Shown: in pieces, positions 1 to 9,016 of the stretch | How the letters are laid out: every line of letters starts with the position of its first letter | How positions within the stretch are numbered: position 1 is the stretch's first letter | Source: an uncultured Aeriscardovia sp. | Lineage (GTDB): Bacteria > Actinomycetota > Actinomycetes > Actinomycetales > Bifidobacteriaceae | DNA: 64,000 bases | Reading direction: 5' to 3' | Assembly (NCBI GenBank): GCA_903789535.1 | Contig: CAIFES010000006.1 | Location: forward strand, 1-64,000 | The notes under the pieces: generated by a model | The model's database searches: none | Told to the model about the DNA's origin: nothing | Seen by the model: the letters and a program-made list of their open reading frames with translations, nothing else | Made by a program: the position numbers and the translations under genes

Positions 1-50
1 ACTGCCCCAACGGACAGGACCAGGAATAAACACCACGTTCTGTCCTATAA

Positions 51-242
51 CCCCAGGCTCAAGCTCGTGCCCAGGCACAACAGCAGGCGCAACAACAGCA
101 ACAACAGGCACCTGCACCGTCACGGGGCATCGTGCATGGAGGTGCATTCTGCTCGCCTTTGGGCGCGACAGGTACTTCCTCCGCCGGCAACACCCTGACA
201 TGCCGCACGGCATCCGACGGGCGCGCACGCTGGATGTATTGA
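51..242 (+). pseudogene. Decayed or frameshifted C-terminal tail of a secreted or HNH-type protein
   Basis: The frame ending in TGA at 240-242 encodes a Gln-rich linker (QAQQQAQQQQQQAPAP) followed by a Cys-containing tail (GAFCSPLGATGTSSAG, then TLTCRTASDGRARWMY). This pattern of GxxCS..GATG..SAG...C....DGRxRW resembles the C-terminus of several actinobacterial secreted or HNH-associated proteins; that family assignment is from memory and is uncertain. There is no plausible start codon: TAA stops lie in frame at 27-29 and 48-50, and the upstream few codons in the same frame (CPNGQDQE) end at the first stop. The simplest reading is a broken gene whose main body lies left of the window. The antisense ORF at 59-301 is a poly-Cys shadow of the Gln repeat. 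Confidence 0.4.
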
Positions 243-491
243 GCCGGAATACTATCGCTGTCCGATTGCACTAATTGCACAGTATCCGTGAGAGGCATCA
301 CGACGCGTAATCAGATCAAGTTCAAGTAATCCGATACTCGGTGTCCTGCACCGGGTATGGCTGACGAATAGAGCGACAGCAGAAGCACGATAGGATATTC
401 ACCCGTAAGATGAACCGACCCGGCAGGATCTGCCGCCGTTCCGGTAGATCGCCCGTCCAGGGATGTCAACCCGGATCCGGCTTACCCGCCG

Positions 492-1745
492 TCAGAGCAC
501 GGACGGCAGTCCCATGCTCTCCCTCAGCCGTCTGGCCTGTTCGGGCAGCAGGCTCTTGTTCGCCTCGGCTATCCGTGCCACAGCACGCTGGGCAACCCTC
601 TCCGAGATCCCCGTCTCCCCAGGGTCATACGCCGCCTGCGCGTTCTCCAGAACGAGACGTCCCGTCGTCACAGCGATCTGCTCGACAATATCCGGGTCAA
701 GACCATTCTTTGCTGCCAGCGACCTCCAGTTTTCCCTGCGCACACCGCGCGCGTCACGCGCCCCGCCGATCTTCATCGCCAGCCCCGGATCTGTGGACGA
801 CCAGTAGGTCGTAGTCAGAAGGTCATACATGGGCGACAATCGGATCGACTCGCCGTCGAGAATAATCGAATAATTCTTGGCATGAGCATCGGCGTTGCCG
901 ATCGACACGTTGAATGCCATCCGCCGCACCCACTCATACGACAGCCTGTCAGACGGGTCCGCGGTATGCAGCAGCGACAAGACCATTCTGGCCGTCACAT
1001 CATATTTCCTCGACGGCGGCAACCCGAACGACTGGAGCAGGTCTTCAGAATGGATTCTCTCAACAGACCCGTCCGCCCGCCGCAGCCTGTCAAACCGTTC
1101 GACGATATATGTCTCCTCGCCGCCAAATACAGCCAGACCGGCATCGGGCACATCCATCCCACACAGACGGGCCAGTCTGTTCGAGGCTGCCTCCACCACG
1201 TCCACGTCGCTCCGGCCGGATGCTGACGGTTTGAGGATGTGCGTCGAGGCTATGGCGGCATTCGGCCAGTACCACTGTCCGCCTAAACGGGCCAGAGTGA
1301 ACTTGGGCTGGTTGCCCGCCAGCGAGAACCTCGCATGCGGGCTCGATGCCCACCACTGCTCCGGCACCGCCCTTAACTGGCGGATCTGCGAGGCGATGGC
1401 GTCATCATCCGCCCTGGGGGCGGGGTCGGAAGCCGGTGTAGGAAGTGTGTCGGCAGAAGAGAACACGATCCCGCCCGCCGAGTCTGCCGAATCGAGCAGG
1501 TCGAACACATCTGTCGACCGTGCGCCGGTTCTTTCGGCCATCATCCGTCTGAGCACAGGCGACTCGGGAAGAAGATTGTTGAGGAAGTTTGCAGGTGCTG
1601 CGGCACGCCACCCGCCCTCAAGCGGCAGGCTCAGACTGATCGGCGCGACAGCGGAACCATCATAAGAAAAACTGATGCGGCCGGCGGCATCCTGCGTGAA
1701 TGCGCCGACGGGCTGTCCGCGCAGCCATGCATGCAACACCCTCAT
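492..1745 (-). CDS. hipA: HipA-family serine/threonine kinase toxin
   Basis: This is a 417-residue HipA-like kinase, close to the usual family length of about 430-440. HipA toxins phosphorylate a cytosolic target (GltX in E. coli) and cause growth arrest or persistence. Visible landmarks are the N-terminal subdomain (residues 1-95), the ATP-loop-like segment SLAGNQPKF (about 141-149), the catalytic loop GNADAHAKN (about 283-291) with the conserved Asp, and PMYDL (about 305-309) supplying the metal-binding Asp. All catalytic elements are intact, so the toxin is predicted active. Its ATG overlaps the stop of the upstream antitoxin gene as TGATG, so the two are translationally coupled. Kinase class is secure; the cellular target is unknown. 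Confidence 0.9.
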   Translation of the reverse strand: MRVLHAWLRGQPVGAFTQDAAGRISFSYDGSAVAPISLSLPLEGGWRAAAPANFLNNLLPESPVLRRMMAERTGARSTDVFDLLDSADSAGGIVFSSADTLPTPASDPAPRADDDAIASQIRQLRAVPEQWWASSPHARFSLAGNQPKFTLARLGGQWYWPNAAIASTHILKPSASGRSDVDVVEAASNRLARLCGMDVPDAGLAVFGGEETYIVERFDRLRRADGSVERIHSEDLLQSFGLPPSRKYDVTARMVLSLLHTADPSDRLSYEWVRRMAFNVSIGNADAHAKNYSIILDGESIRLSPMYDLLTTTYWSSTDPGLAMKIGGARDARGVRRENWRSLAAKNGLDPDIVEQIAVTTGRLVLENAQAAYDPGETGISERVAQRAVARIAEANKSLLPEQARRLRESMGLPSVL

Positions 1746-2077
1746 CAGCCGCGTGCCCCCAGAAAGCTATCAGCAGGGAACGCAAGCAGATCAAAGCCCA
1801 GCAGGACAGCCATGTTTTGAATAAGATCTGGCATGCCCTTGCCTGTCTCGAGAACGCGGCGCACTTGGTCTGTGTCCGTGCCGAGCCTAGCAGCAATCGC
1901 CTCCGCGTCCAGCCCCATCGCCTCCGCCCTCTGCGACAGGCGGTGCGCCAGCACGGCCGCATCGTGCGGGTAGAGCGGATCAAGCTTGGTCTGTATGTTC
2001 TCGGAATAGTTGGCCACACGCCGTGTATAGGCGGTCTGTCTCTCGCCCGAGGCGGGCAGCGTATACGCCAATGTCAT
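1745..2077 (-). CDS. hipB: HipB-like helix-turn-helix antitoxin
   Basis: This is a 110-residue protein directly upstream of and overlapping hipA. The C-terminal half (LAHRLSQRAEAMGL, AIAARLGTD, QVRRVLETG) reads as an XRE-like helix-turn-helix, as expected for HipB antitoxins that bind DNA and neutralise HipA. The N-terminal 40 residues lack a clear domain. The track starts at a GTG (2095), but the ATG at 2077 is preceded by AAGGAGG at good spacing and is preferred. HipB proteins usually autoregulate their operon. The octamer GAACGATA occurs twice upstream (about 2095 and 2227) and could be an operator, but that is speculative. The pair sits next to a tRNA gene, a common position for acquired modules. 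Confidence 0.75.
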   Translation of the reverse strand: MTLAYTLPASGERQTAYTRRVANYSENIQTKLDPLYPHDAAVLAHRLSQRAEAMGLDAEAIAARLGTDTDQVRRVLETGKGMPDLIQNMAVLLGFDLLAFPADSFLGARG

Positions 2078-2242
2078 CGCGCCCTCCTTCATCACGAACG
2101 ATAATCCATGTCTGCTCTGGATCGTGGCCCTCAGTCATCACAACAGCTTGCAGCCGAGTTTACTCCCGGTGCCCGTTTCGGTGTTCTGGGCGATAGGCAC
2201 CATGACTGTTCCATCACCCGGATCGATGAACGATACAGTCGG

Positions 2243-2281
2243 AAAAATAAAAAGGGTTCCGGGATTGCTCCCGGAACCCTT
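2243..2281 (-). terminator. Intrinsic terminator of tRNA-Ser
   Basis: On the minus strand a 13-bp perfect stem (AAGGGTTCCGGGA with TCCCGGAACCCTT, 4-nt loop) is followed by TTTTATTTTT. It lies 5 nt after the tRNA 3' end, so it ends the tRNA transcript and insulates hipBA. Confidence 0.9.
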
Positions 2282-2286
2282 GCGCG

Positions 2287-2371
2287 CGGAGGATGCGAGA
2301 TTCGAACTCGCGAGGGCGTGAACCCAACCCGCTTTCCAAGCGAGCGCCATAGACCACTAGGCGAATCCTCC
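2287..2371 (-). tRNA. tRNA-Ser (anticodon GGA), copy 1
   Basis: The 85-nt minus-strand sequence runs from GGAGGATTCGCC to ATCCTCCG, giving a 7-bp acceptor stem, a TTCGAAT T-loop and an anticodon loop TTGGAAA with anticodon GGA (Ser, UCC/UCU codons). The long variable region is typical of type II tRNA-Ser. CCA is not encoded. A -10-like TATACT lies upstream on the minus strand at 2390-2395. An identical gene lies at 5977-6061. Confidence 0.93.
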
Positions 2372-2611
2372 AAAATGGTCAACCAGAAGAGTATAACACG
2401 CGTACGCCCATCCCGTCGCCCTACCTGATAGCCGACATGTCGTGGCCGATTTTCGCAGCCCAATCCAGTGCGTCAATTCAATCTTCCTCCGTGATGCCCG
2501 CAATCGGCGATAATGGACACAGAACGCACAACGACAGCACCCGCCACGCGTACCGGCCGGGCGATCATCAATCCGACTGACCGATGATCGAAAACCGATG
2601 GGGACAGGCCG

Positions 2612-3685
2612 ATGGCGAGGAAGCGAGAAAGAGCGATCATGACGAACGCAGACGAGACGACGCAGACACCACAGACGACGAAGACAGCGGCCGATACCGC
2701 GACAAACACCGAGACTTCCAAACCTGCCGGCGCCACGAGAAGCGCATCGGCCCCTTCCAGCCGCCTGCTCATCGGCTCGCACGTGAGCCTTTCCGGCGAG
2801 AAGATGCTCGTCAACGCGGCCAAGGAGGGCATCGACTTCGACGCCTCCACCATCATGGTGTTCACCGGCGCACCGCAGAACACGCGCCGCAAGGACATCT
2901 CGCGCTTTCACGTGGAGGAGGGCCGCCGCCTGCTCGACGAGCACCATATCGCACCGCTCATCGTGCATGCGCCCTACATCATCAACCTCGCCAACACGAA
3001 GAAACCGGAGGCGCACGAGTTCGGCGTGAACTTCATGCTCGGCGAGCTGGAGCGCGCCGAGGCGATCGGTGCCACGGACATCAGCTTCCACCCGGGCGCG
3101 CATGTGGGCGCCGGCACGAAGGCCGGGATCGAGCAGCTTGCCCGGTCGCTTACGGAGATCTTCGAGAAGACGACCACCACGAAGGTGCGTATCGCCGTGG
3201 AGACGATGGCCGGCAAGGGCTCGGAGGTGTGCACCGACTTCGACCAGATGGGCGAGCTGCTGCGGCTGGTGGGCAGCCCGAGGCTCACCGTCACGTTCGA
3301 CACGTGCCATGTGTACGACTCCGGATACGACCTGAAGGACCATGCCGACGACGTGTTCGGTGAGTTCGACGAAAAGATCGGCCTCGACAAGCTGACCGTC
3401 TTCCATCTCAACGACTCGAAGTTCGGCCTCTCCTCGCACAAGGACCGGCACGCGAACATCGGCCAGGGCAAGCTCGGCTGGGACGCGCTCTACGGCATCG
3501 CCACCGACCTGCGTTTCGCCGCCGTGCCGAAGATCCTCGAGACGCCGGCCATCCCCGACCCGGCCGACCCGCACAAGCGCTACAACTGCTACAAGCGCGA
3601 GATCGCCGAGCTGCGCGCGGGCGTGTTCGACCCGGATCTACCGAAAAAGGTCCTTGCCGACAACGGCGTCGCCGCCACCGCGTGA
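2612..3685 (+). CDS. nfo: Endonuclease IV (AP endonuclease)
   Basis: This is deoxyribonuclease IV, which cleaves 5' of abasic sites in base excision repair. It is a TIM-barrel enzyme with a three-zinc site, and the metal ligands are recognisable in order: IGSHVS near residue 54, HAPYIINLANT, SFHPGAH, VETMAGKG, TFDTCHVYD, FHLNDSK, SHKDRHANIGQG and LETP. The 357-residue ORF is longer than E. coli Nfo (285 aa) because of a Thr/Ser-rich N-terminal extension of about 45 residues outside the barrel. An internal ATG at 2639 (MTNADE) is an equally plausible start, because neither ATG has a strong ribosome binding site. The gene is convergent with the downstream membrane synthase; only 16 nt separate the two stops and no terminator is visible between them. 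Confidence 0.95.
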   Translation: MARKRERAIMTNADETTQTPQTTKTAADTATNTETSKPAGATRSASAPSSRLLIGSHVSLSGEKMLVNAAKEGIDFDASTIMVFTGAPQNTRRKDISRFHVEEGRRLLDEHHIAPLIVHAPYIINLANTKKPEAHEFGVNFMLGELERAEAIGATDISFHPGAHVGAGTKAGIEQLARSLTEIFEKTTTTKVRIAVETMAGKGSEVCTDFDQMGELLRLVGSPRLTVTFDTCHVYDSGYDLKDHADDVFGEFDEKIGLDKLTVFHLNDSKFGLSSHKDRHANIGQGKLGWDALYGIATDLRFAAVPKILETPAIPDPADPHKRYNCYKREIAELRAGVFDPDLPKKVLADNGVAATA

Positions 3686-3701
3686 AAGGTCCTATAGACC
3701 G

Positions 3702-5855
3702 TTACTCCGCCGTCTTCGCACCAGCGGCGGCCTTCGGGACCGTCGTCTTCGAGGTGAAGCCGTCCTTCTGCAGGTAGTGCCCGCCCACGGTCAGGTCGTA
3801 GGTGATGAGCTTGTAGTCGTGCAGCAGCCGCTTCTGGGTGGCGGTCAGCTTCTCCACGCGCTGGCCGTGCTCGTTGAGATAGACCGGCTTCTCCTCGAGC
3901 GCCCTGTCCCAGTCGGTGCCGAGCTTCGTCTCCAGCGGCGACTGCATGGCCGGCACCTGCTCGTGCAGGCGCGTGAGGAAGGCGAGATACGGCGTCACCT
4001 GCGCGTCCATCTGCCCCGCGGCCTGGGCCATCAGGTAGTTGGGCGAGGTGTAGGCCGCGTTGCCCTGCGTAGCACCCTGCCTCCTGCTCGCCTTGTTCGA
4101 CCAGATGAAGTAATCCGTCTCATGCATGGTCAGCGCGTACTTGGGGTTGCCGATCTCGTTGGGATAGATGCCCGGCAGATGGTCGCCGTACCAGATCACC
4201 GTCGTCGGTTTGTCGAGCGCGTCGAGATCGTCGAGGAACTTCTTCGTGGCCGCGTCCGTGTAGTTGATGCCGCGCGAATACGTGTTGATATTGCCCAGCT
4301 CGGAGGATCCCGCGCCCAGCGAGGACGAGGAGATGAACGGCTTGGGGTGGTAGTACTCGCCCGGATAGGGCATATGGTTCTGGATGGTCGCCATCTGCAC
4401 AAAATGCGTCTTGCCGGTATGCGAGCGCAGATAGTCGGTCACGTTCTGGTAGGAGTCGGCGTCGGAGACGAGCGGGTTCTTCTCCACCGTGCCCTTGTGC
4501 GTCACATACTCGGGCCCGTCGAGCGTCCAGAAGTGCGAGAAACCGAAGTTCTTGTAGTTGGAGTGACGCAGGTAGAGCAGACCGTTGGCCGCATGGAAGG
4601 CCACGGAGCTGCTGCCGGGCACGTTCCACAGCTGGTTGAAGCTCGTAGGAGACTCCCAGCGGGAGACGAACTGCTGGTAGGGCGATTTGAGCGAGGCATT
4701 GAAGTCCGCGGTGCTCAGGCCCGTGATCGCCTGGAACTCAAGGTTGGCCGTGCCGCCGCCATAGCCGGAGGAGAGCATGAGGCCGGCCGTCGTCTGCGTC
4801 TTGAGCGAGCGGATGTAGGGGATCGGATCGCCGCCTCTGAGGCTGATGCCCGGCACGCGCGTGGGGTCGGAGAATGATTCGGACAGGACGAGCACCACGT
4901 TCTGGTCGGTCAGCTTCTGGGCGCGCGTGGCGTTGATTTTCGCCGCCTCGGCAGTGTAGCGCCTGGAGACGGCGGCCATCGCCTTTTTCGAATAGCCTTC
5001 CGGCTCGTCCATCACCTTCACATAGAAACCGCGGAGAAGATCGAGTAGGGTGCCATTGAGGTTGGAATCCTTCTGGGCGTTGAAAAGCTTGGCCTGGTCA
5101 TCGAAGGCCATGGCGATGCCGTGCGCGGGCGACTCCATGTTGCCCACAGTGGCGGCGAACACGGTGAACGGCACCCACGGCACGCAGGCGAGCAGAATCT
5201 GGGCGACGATGCGCACGGGCGTGTTGCGCACATGCAGCACATGGCCGGCGCCGAAATACCAGCCGCATAGCACGGCGAGCGCGATGAGCACAATAATGCT
5301 GATGATGCCGATGGCGACCATCCTCCCCGAGCCGGTGGGCATGAAGGTGAGGATCTCGCCGGTGTTGCCGCCGGCCACCTGCAGGTCGGAGGCGAGGATG
5401 GGCTCGTTGCGGGCGAGCATCTTGATCTGGTTGGCCACCGAGTAGATGACGATGATCGACAGGAAAGTGGCGGTCCCGGCCCAGAAATGGTTGGTGAGGA
5501 AGACGAAACCGATGTAGAGGAGCATCAGCAGCAACAGGTTGAGCAGCAGGATGCGCCGGGGGGCGAACAGCACCTGGTCATGCAGGTAGGAGGAGAAGAC
5601 GTAATCGCGCAGCAGGCTCTGGCCGGGGTTGATGCTCCACTGCAGCAGCTCGAGCGCCAGGCACGAGACCGCGCAGAAAAGGACGACATAGAGCAGATCC
5701 GTCAGAACGCGCCACAACGGGTCAGTTGTGATCTTCATCACCGCCGGGCGGCGCACGTCGCGCAGACGGTGATGACGGGCGCGAGGCGCGCCGGTACTGC
5801 CGGCAACGGGCGAGGCGCCCACGTTCTCCTCGTCCTTGTGCATCTGAGCAGACAT
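3702..5855 (-). CDS. LtaS-like membrane sulfatase-fold glycerophosphate polymer synthase
   Basis: This 717-residue protein has an N-terminal cytoplasmic stretch, about five membrane segments (residues 45-245) and a C-terminal extracytoplasmic alkaline-phosphatase/sulfatase-fold domain. That is the architecture of lipoteichoic acid synthase LtaS and related phosphoglycerol transferases. Visible catalytic features are VLVLSESFSDPT (metal-binding Glu), GYGGGTANLEFQ with the presumed nucleophile Thr, and WYGDHLPG (metal-binding Asp-His). Such enzymes use phosphatidylglycerol to extend a glycerol-phosphate chain on the outer face of the membrane, which fits the LTA known in bifidobacteria; the exact polymer here is inferred. 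The start is supported by GGGAGAAG 6-13 nt upstream. It could instead be a phosphoglycerol-modifying transferase. Confidence 0.85.
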   Translation of the reverse strand: MSAQMHKDEENVGASPVAGSTGAPRARHHRLRDVRRPAVMKITTDPLWRVLTDLLYVVLFCAVSCLALELLQWSINPGQSLLRDYVFSSYLHDQVLFAPRRILLLNLLLLMLLYIGFVFLTNHFWAGTATFLSIIVIYSVANQIKMLARNEPILASDLQVAGGNTGEILTFMPTGSGRMVAIGIISIIVLIALAVLCGWYFGAGHVLHVRNTPVRIVAQILLACVPWVPFTVFAATVGNMESPAHGIAMAFDDQAKLFNAQKDSNLNGTLLDLLRGFYVKVMDEPEGYSKKAMAAVSRRYTAEAAKINATRAQKLTDQNVVLVLSESFSDPTRVPGISLRGGDPIPYIRSLKTQTTAGLMLSSGYGGGTANLEFQAITGLSTADFNASLKSPYQQFVSRWESPTSFNQLWNVPGSSSVAFHAANGLLYLRHSNYKNFGFSHFWTLDGPEYVTHKGTVEKNPLVSDADSYQNVTDYLRSHTGKTHFVQMATIQNHMPYPGEYYHPKPFISSSSLGAGSSELGNINTYSRGINYTDAATKKFLDDLDALDKPTTVIWYGDHLPGIYPNEIGNPKYALTMHETDYFIWSNKASRRQGATQGNAAYTSPNYLMAQAAGQMDAQVTPYLAFLTRLHEQVPAMQSPLETKLGTDWDRALEEKPVYLNEHGQRVEKLTATQKRLLHDYKLITYDLTVGGHYLQKDGFTSKTTVPKAAAGAKTAE

Positions 5856-5939
5856 CAGTCTTCTCCCTCTCGGACACTGTCTGTGACACTGCCGCAGCGA
5901 CGATCCCCGCCGGGCCGGATACGTGACCGGACCGGATAC

Positions 5940-5969
5940 GAAAAAAGGAACCGACGAGACGCCGGTTCC
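5940..5969 (-). terminator. Intrinsic terminator of second tRNA-Ser
   Basis: On the minus strand GGAACCG and CGGTTCC pair across a 9-nt loop and are followed by TTTTTT. It lies just downstream of the tRNA 3' end. Confidence 0.8.
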
Positions 5970-5976
5970 CTACCCG

Positions 5977-6061
5977 CGGAGGATGCGAGATTCGAACTCG
6001 CGAGGGCGTGAACCCAACCCGCTTTCCAAGCGAGCGCCATAGACCACTAGGCGAATCCTCC
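5977..6061 (-). tRNA. tRNA-Ser (anticodon GGA), copy 2
   Basis: This 85-nt gene is identical to copy 1 at 2287-2371, including acceptor stem, GGA anticodon and TTCGAAT loop. The identity extends only a few bases beyond the tRNA on each side, so the copies have separate promoters and terminators. Confidence 0.93.
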
Positions 6062-6082
6062 AACAAGATCCAGATGATCTGA

Positions 6083-6111
6083 CTATCACAGAATAGCCCG
6101 TATGCGGACAA
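6083..6111 (-). promoter_or_regulatory. Probable promoter of tRNA-Ser copy 2
   Basis: On the minus strand TTGTCC and TGATAG are separated by exactly 17 bp, about 20 nt upstream of the tRNA 5' end. This is a reasonable sigma-70-type pair. The match is moderate and found by eye. Confidence 0.5.
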
Positions 6112-6437
6112 GCGCTTCCGGTCACCGGCAGCCACAGTCTGCGCACGAAAAAGTGCGACCGGGCACCCGCGACTGCAGCGGTTGGGCACCAGCGGCCAGA
6201 CCAGCCGGACATCGAGTGTCGTACAAGCCGGACAACACTTTGTAAATTTTCCGCCATCAACCACCACAATCGCGGGCAGTATTTTTACACTGTCTAGCGG
6301 CACAGGGGCGACGCCGACGACAATCTTCGGCAGCCGACGGCACCCCGCGAACGGAACGGAACGCAACAACAGCACACGCCACACGGCGTCAACGTCATAA
6401 CGCGTCAATGTCAGGAACACAGGAGGCAGGAAGGCTC
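6112..6437. other. Intergenic stretch with no gene seen
   Basis: About 325 nt lie between the tRNA promoter and the SDR gene. No convincing ORF, RNA structure or repeat is visible. It ends with AGGAGG and AGGAAGG ahead of the ATG at 6438. Confidence 0.6.
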
Positions 6438-7304
6438 ATGCGCTATTTCATCACCGGGGCGACAGGCCGGCTCGGCCGCGCCGTCGTCGCACGGCTGCTG
6501 CGCACCACCGAGCCCGATGACATCAGCCTTGGCGTGCATGACCTCGCCAAGGCGGGCATGTTCTCGGACACCGGCTGCCGCGTCACGCGCATCGATTACA
6601 GCGACATGAACATGCTGCCGGCCGCCTTCTTCGACACGGACGTGCTGATTTACATCCCCAGCGAGATGCAGAGCAGTCTGCGACGGGTGATCGAGCTGGA
6701 GCATGTGCTCGCCGCCGCCGAGCGCGCCGGTGTGGGCAACATTGTGGCGATGGGCTACATCGCCGACCAGGAGCGCAACCCGTTCGGCCTCTCCGCCTAT
6801 TACGGCTATCTGACGCGTCGCCTGTCGGCCAGCGCGTTGGCGTGGACGGTGATCCGCGACGGTGTGTACGCGGATATCGTCGCCGGCCATCTGCCCTCCA
6901 TCCTGCGCCGAGGCAAGGTGCGTTACCCGATGGGCAAAGGTGCCATCTCCTTTATTTCCATCGATGACTGCGCCGAGGCGTTCGCCGCGGTGGCGCGCAG
7001 CCCTGAGCTGCTGCAACGGCAGGCGGTCTACACCGTCACCGCGCAGAAGGCGTATTCCGGCAAGGATCTCGCTGCGCTCATCTCCGATATTTCCGGCACG
7101 TCTGTGCGCTACGAGCCGATGGAGGCCGTCGATTTCGCCGCGCTCTACGACGAGCCGGCCGAGGGGGATCTGCAGGCCTCGCTCTATCAGGCGGCGGCGC
7201 AAGGATATATGAACGAGACGGGCGGCGATTTTGCCGCCATCACCGGCCATGAGCCCAAGAGCCTGGCCGACGTGCTGAAAGAGGCGTTGCCCAGACAGCT
7301 GTGA
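6438..7304 (+). CDS. NmrA/QorB-like NAD(P)-binding oxidoreductase
   Basis: This 288-residue atypical short-chain dehydrogenase of the NmrA/HSCARG/QOR2 type is a cytosolic Rossmann protein. The dinucleotide-binding motif ITGATGRLGR stands at residues 4-13, and the central region (VGNIVAMGYIAD, then WTVIRDGVYAD) matches the pattern of this family, where a Tyr-x3-Lys catalytic motif is not conserved. The likely activity is NAD(P)H-dependent quinone reduction or redox sensing; the substrate cannot be read. The ATG at 6438 is preferred over 6408 because AGGAGGCAGGAAGG precedes it and the Rossmann motif then starts at the N-terminus. It stands alone between a tRNA and a convergent MFS gene. Confidence 0.8.
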   Translation: MRYFITGATGRLGRAVVARLLRTTEPDDISLGVHDLAKAGMFSDTGCRVTRIDYSDMNMLPAAFFDTDVLIYIPSEMQSSLRRVIELEHVLAAAERAGVGNIVAMGYIADQERNPFGLSAYYGYLTRRLSASALAWTVIRDGVYADIVAGHLPSILRRGKVRYPMGKGAISFISIDDCAEAFAAVARSPELLQRQAVYTVTAQKAYSGKDLAALISDISGTSVRYEPMEAVDFAALYDEPAEGDLQASLYQAAAQGYMNETGGDFAAITGHEPKSLADVLKEALPRQL

Positions 7305-7310
7305 GAGGCC

Positions 7311-7368
7311 GATAACAGGCCGGGCCGGAAGATAACAGACTGGAAGACAACAGGCCGGGCCGGAATCT
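7311..7368. repeat. Short direct repeat between SDR and MFS genes
   Basis: AACAGGCCGGGCCGGAA occurs twice, with a diverged intermediate copy (GATAACAGACTGGAA) between them. It lies between convergent stop codons. No poly-T tract follows, so it is not called a terminator. Confidence 0.5.
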
Positions 7369-7437
7369 GAGAGTTCCGCGACATTCCTCCGACGCAGTTT
7401 GGGATGTTCGACGCAACGCACACGGCGTCGCGCGCGC

Positions 7438-8763
7438 TCACCGCATGGACAGCCGCGGGTCGCGCGCTCGGAACCGGCGCCCCACCGCGAGCAGCGATGC
7501 CGCACAACCGGAGGCGGCGAGCGCGAAGAGCGCCCCTGCCGCGCCGAGCCAGGCAAGGCCTGCAGAATCTTTGACGAGCCCGCCGACCGCCGCGCCGACG
7601 GTGATGCCCAGATTGAAGCTCATCGAGTTGAGCGAATTGGCGAGGTTGAGCGAGCCGGGATGAAATTGCATGGCCGAGTCAACGTAATCGATCTGGCTCG
7701 GGCTGTTCTGCAGATACATGCACGCGCCGATGCCGATCACGCTGGCGAGCACGAGCCAGACCTGGCCCGTCAGGCACCCAAGGCTGAGCAGCGCGAGCAG
7801 TCCGGCGTGCAGCAGATAGACCGGCCACATGCGCCCGAGCGGCTGCTCCACACTCCCCCGCCGGGCAAGACGGCCCGAATAGAGGTTGGAGAACAGCGCG
7901 GCGAGGCCGAACACGACGAGCGCGAGCGAGACATACCGTGGCGCGATGCCGCCGAAACGCGTGAGCACCGGCGAGATATAGGTGTAGAAGACGTAGGTGG
8001 CGGCGGCGCCGAAGAACACGCACGCCACACCCAGCAGGATGCGCGGGTCGGTGAAGAGCAGGAACTGGCTGAAAAAGCCCACGCGCATGGTGGAGGAGCG
8101 GCGCGGCAGCGTGAGCAGCATAACGACCAGCAGCACGGCGATGATGACGGTGACGATGTGGAACGCCCAGCGCCAGCCGAACGTGCCGGCCACCCATGTG
8201 CCGAACGGCACGCCGGCCACCGAGGCGATGGAGAAACCGGAGAACACCCAGGCCATGAACCGCGCGCGGTTTTCCGGCCGAGCGACCTGCGGCGAGAACG
8301 TCATGGCGACGGCCACCATCGTGCCGGCCACGAGCGCGACCACAAGCCGGGACAGGGCAAGCATGGCGTAGCCGGTGGCAAAGCCGGAGAGCGCGTTGCC
8401 GGCAAGGAAGATGCAGCCAAGCACCATATAGGCGTCAAAACGGCGGAAGCGCGAGGAGACGGCCGCCCCCAGCGGGGTGCAGACGGCATAGACGCCGGCG
8501 AAGAGCGAGACGAGGTTGCCCACCTGCGTCTGCGGGACGGCAAGGCCGCGGGCGATGTCGGGCAGGATGCCCATCATGAGGAACTCGTTCATTCCCAGCG
8601 CGAAGCTCATGCCCACAAGCGCGATGACCTGCACGCTCCAGAACCTGCCGGGCGCGGGCAGGCGGAGCTCCTCGCCGGATTTCTGGCCTGCCCGGGCGTT
8701 CGCGACAGCCGCGCTTCCCGCGCCGCCGCGCCCACTCTGACCATTCTTCCCGCCTGCTTCCAT
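7438..8763 (-). CDS. MFS transporter, DHA1 family (AraJ-like efflux)
   Basis: This 441-residue major facilitator protein has twelve predicted membrane segments after a roughly 40-residue Gly/Ala-rich cytoplasmic N-terminus. TM1 carries FALGMNEFLMMGILPD, typical of the DHA1 sugar/drug efflux group (AraJ, YdhP, NepI). The TM2-3 loop is SSRFRRFD and the TM4-5 region is FSIASVAGVPFG, the antiporter motif-C area. It should export a small molecule with proton antiport; the substrate is unknown. A paralogue with the same TM1 signature lies at 14462-15772. No Shine-Dalgarno is visible before the ATG, and TACATT about 8-13 nt upstream could be a -10, so translation may be leaderless. Confidence 0.87.
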   Translation of the reverse strand: MEAGGKNGQSGRGGAGSAAVANARAGQKSGEELRLPAPGRFWSVQVIALVGMSFALGMNEFLMMGILPDIARGLAVPQTQVGNLVSLFAGVYAVCTPLGAAVSSRFRRFDAYMVLGCIFLAGNALSGFATGYAMLALSRLVVALVAGTMVAVAMTFSPQVARPENRARFMAWVFSGFSIASVAGVPFGTWVAGTFGWRWAFHIVTVIIAVLLVVMLLTLPRRSSTMRVGFFSQFLLFTDPRILLGVACVFFGAAATYVFYTYISPVLTRFGGIAPRYVSLALVVFGLAALFSNLYSGRLARRGSVEQPLGRMWPVYLLHAGLLALLSLGCLTGQVWLVLASVIGIGACMYLQNSPSQIDYVDSAMQFHPGSLNLANSLNSMSFNLGITVGAAVGGLVKDSAGLAWLGAAGALFALAASGCAASLLAVGRRFRARDPRLSMR

Positions 8764-9016
8764 ATGCGCGAATGTAGAAAAACCCGCCGACCTGCCCGTG
8801 AGCGCCCTTTCCTCATGTCACCTGACGAAACCCTCCGCCTGCCGCACCATCCGCCCCGCATCATCTGCCGCACATTGCCCTACCGTCTGCCGCATCTGTA
8901 TGCCGCTTATCACACCGGCACGAACGATGACGAAAATGTTCCGAACGTTAAAGGCGTGTTCTACCATTGTATCGGTCGACTAAACGACAGTCATATCCAG
9001 CAATAAGGAAGCGAAT

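Noticed and set aside
2357-3574. 405-aa minus-strand ORF
   Set aside because: Antisense to nfo, whose metal-ligand motifs prove the plus strand coding.
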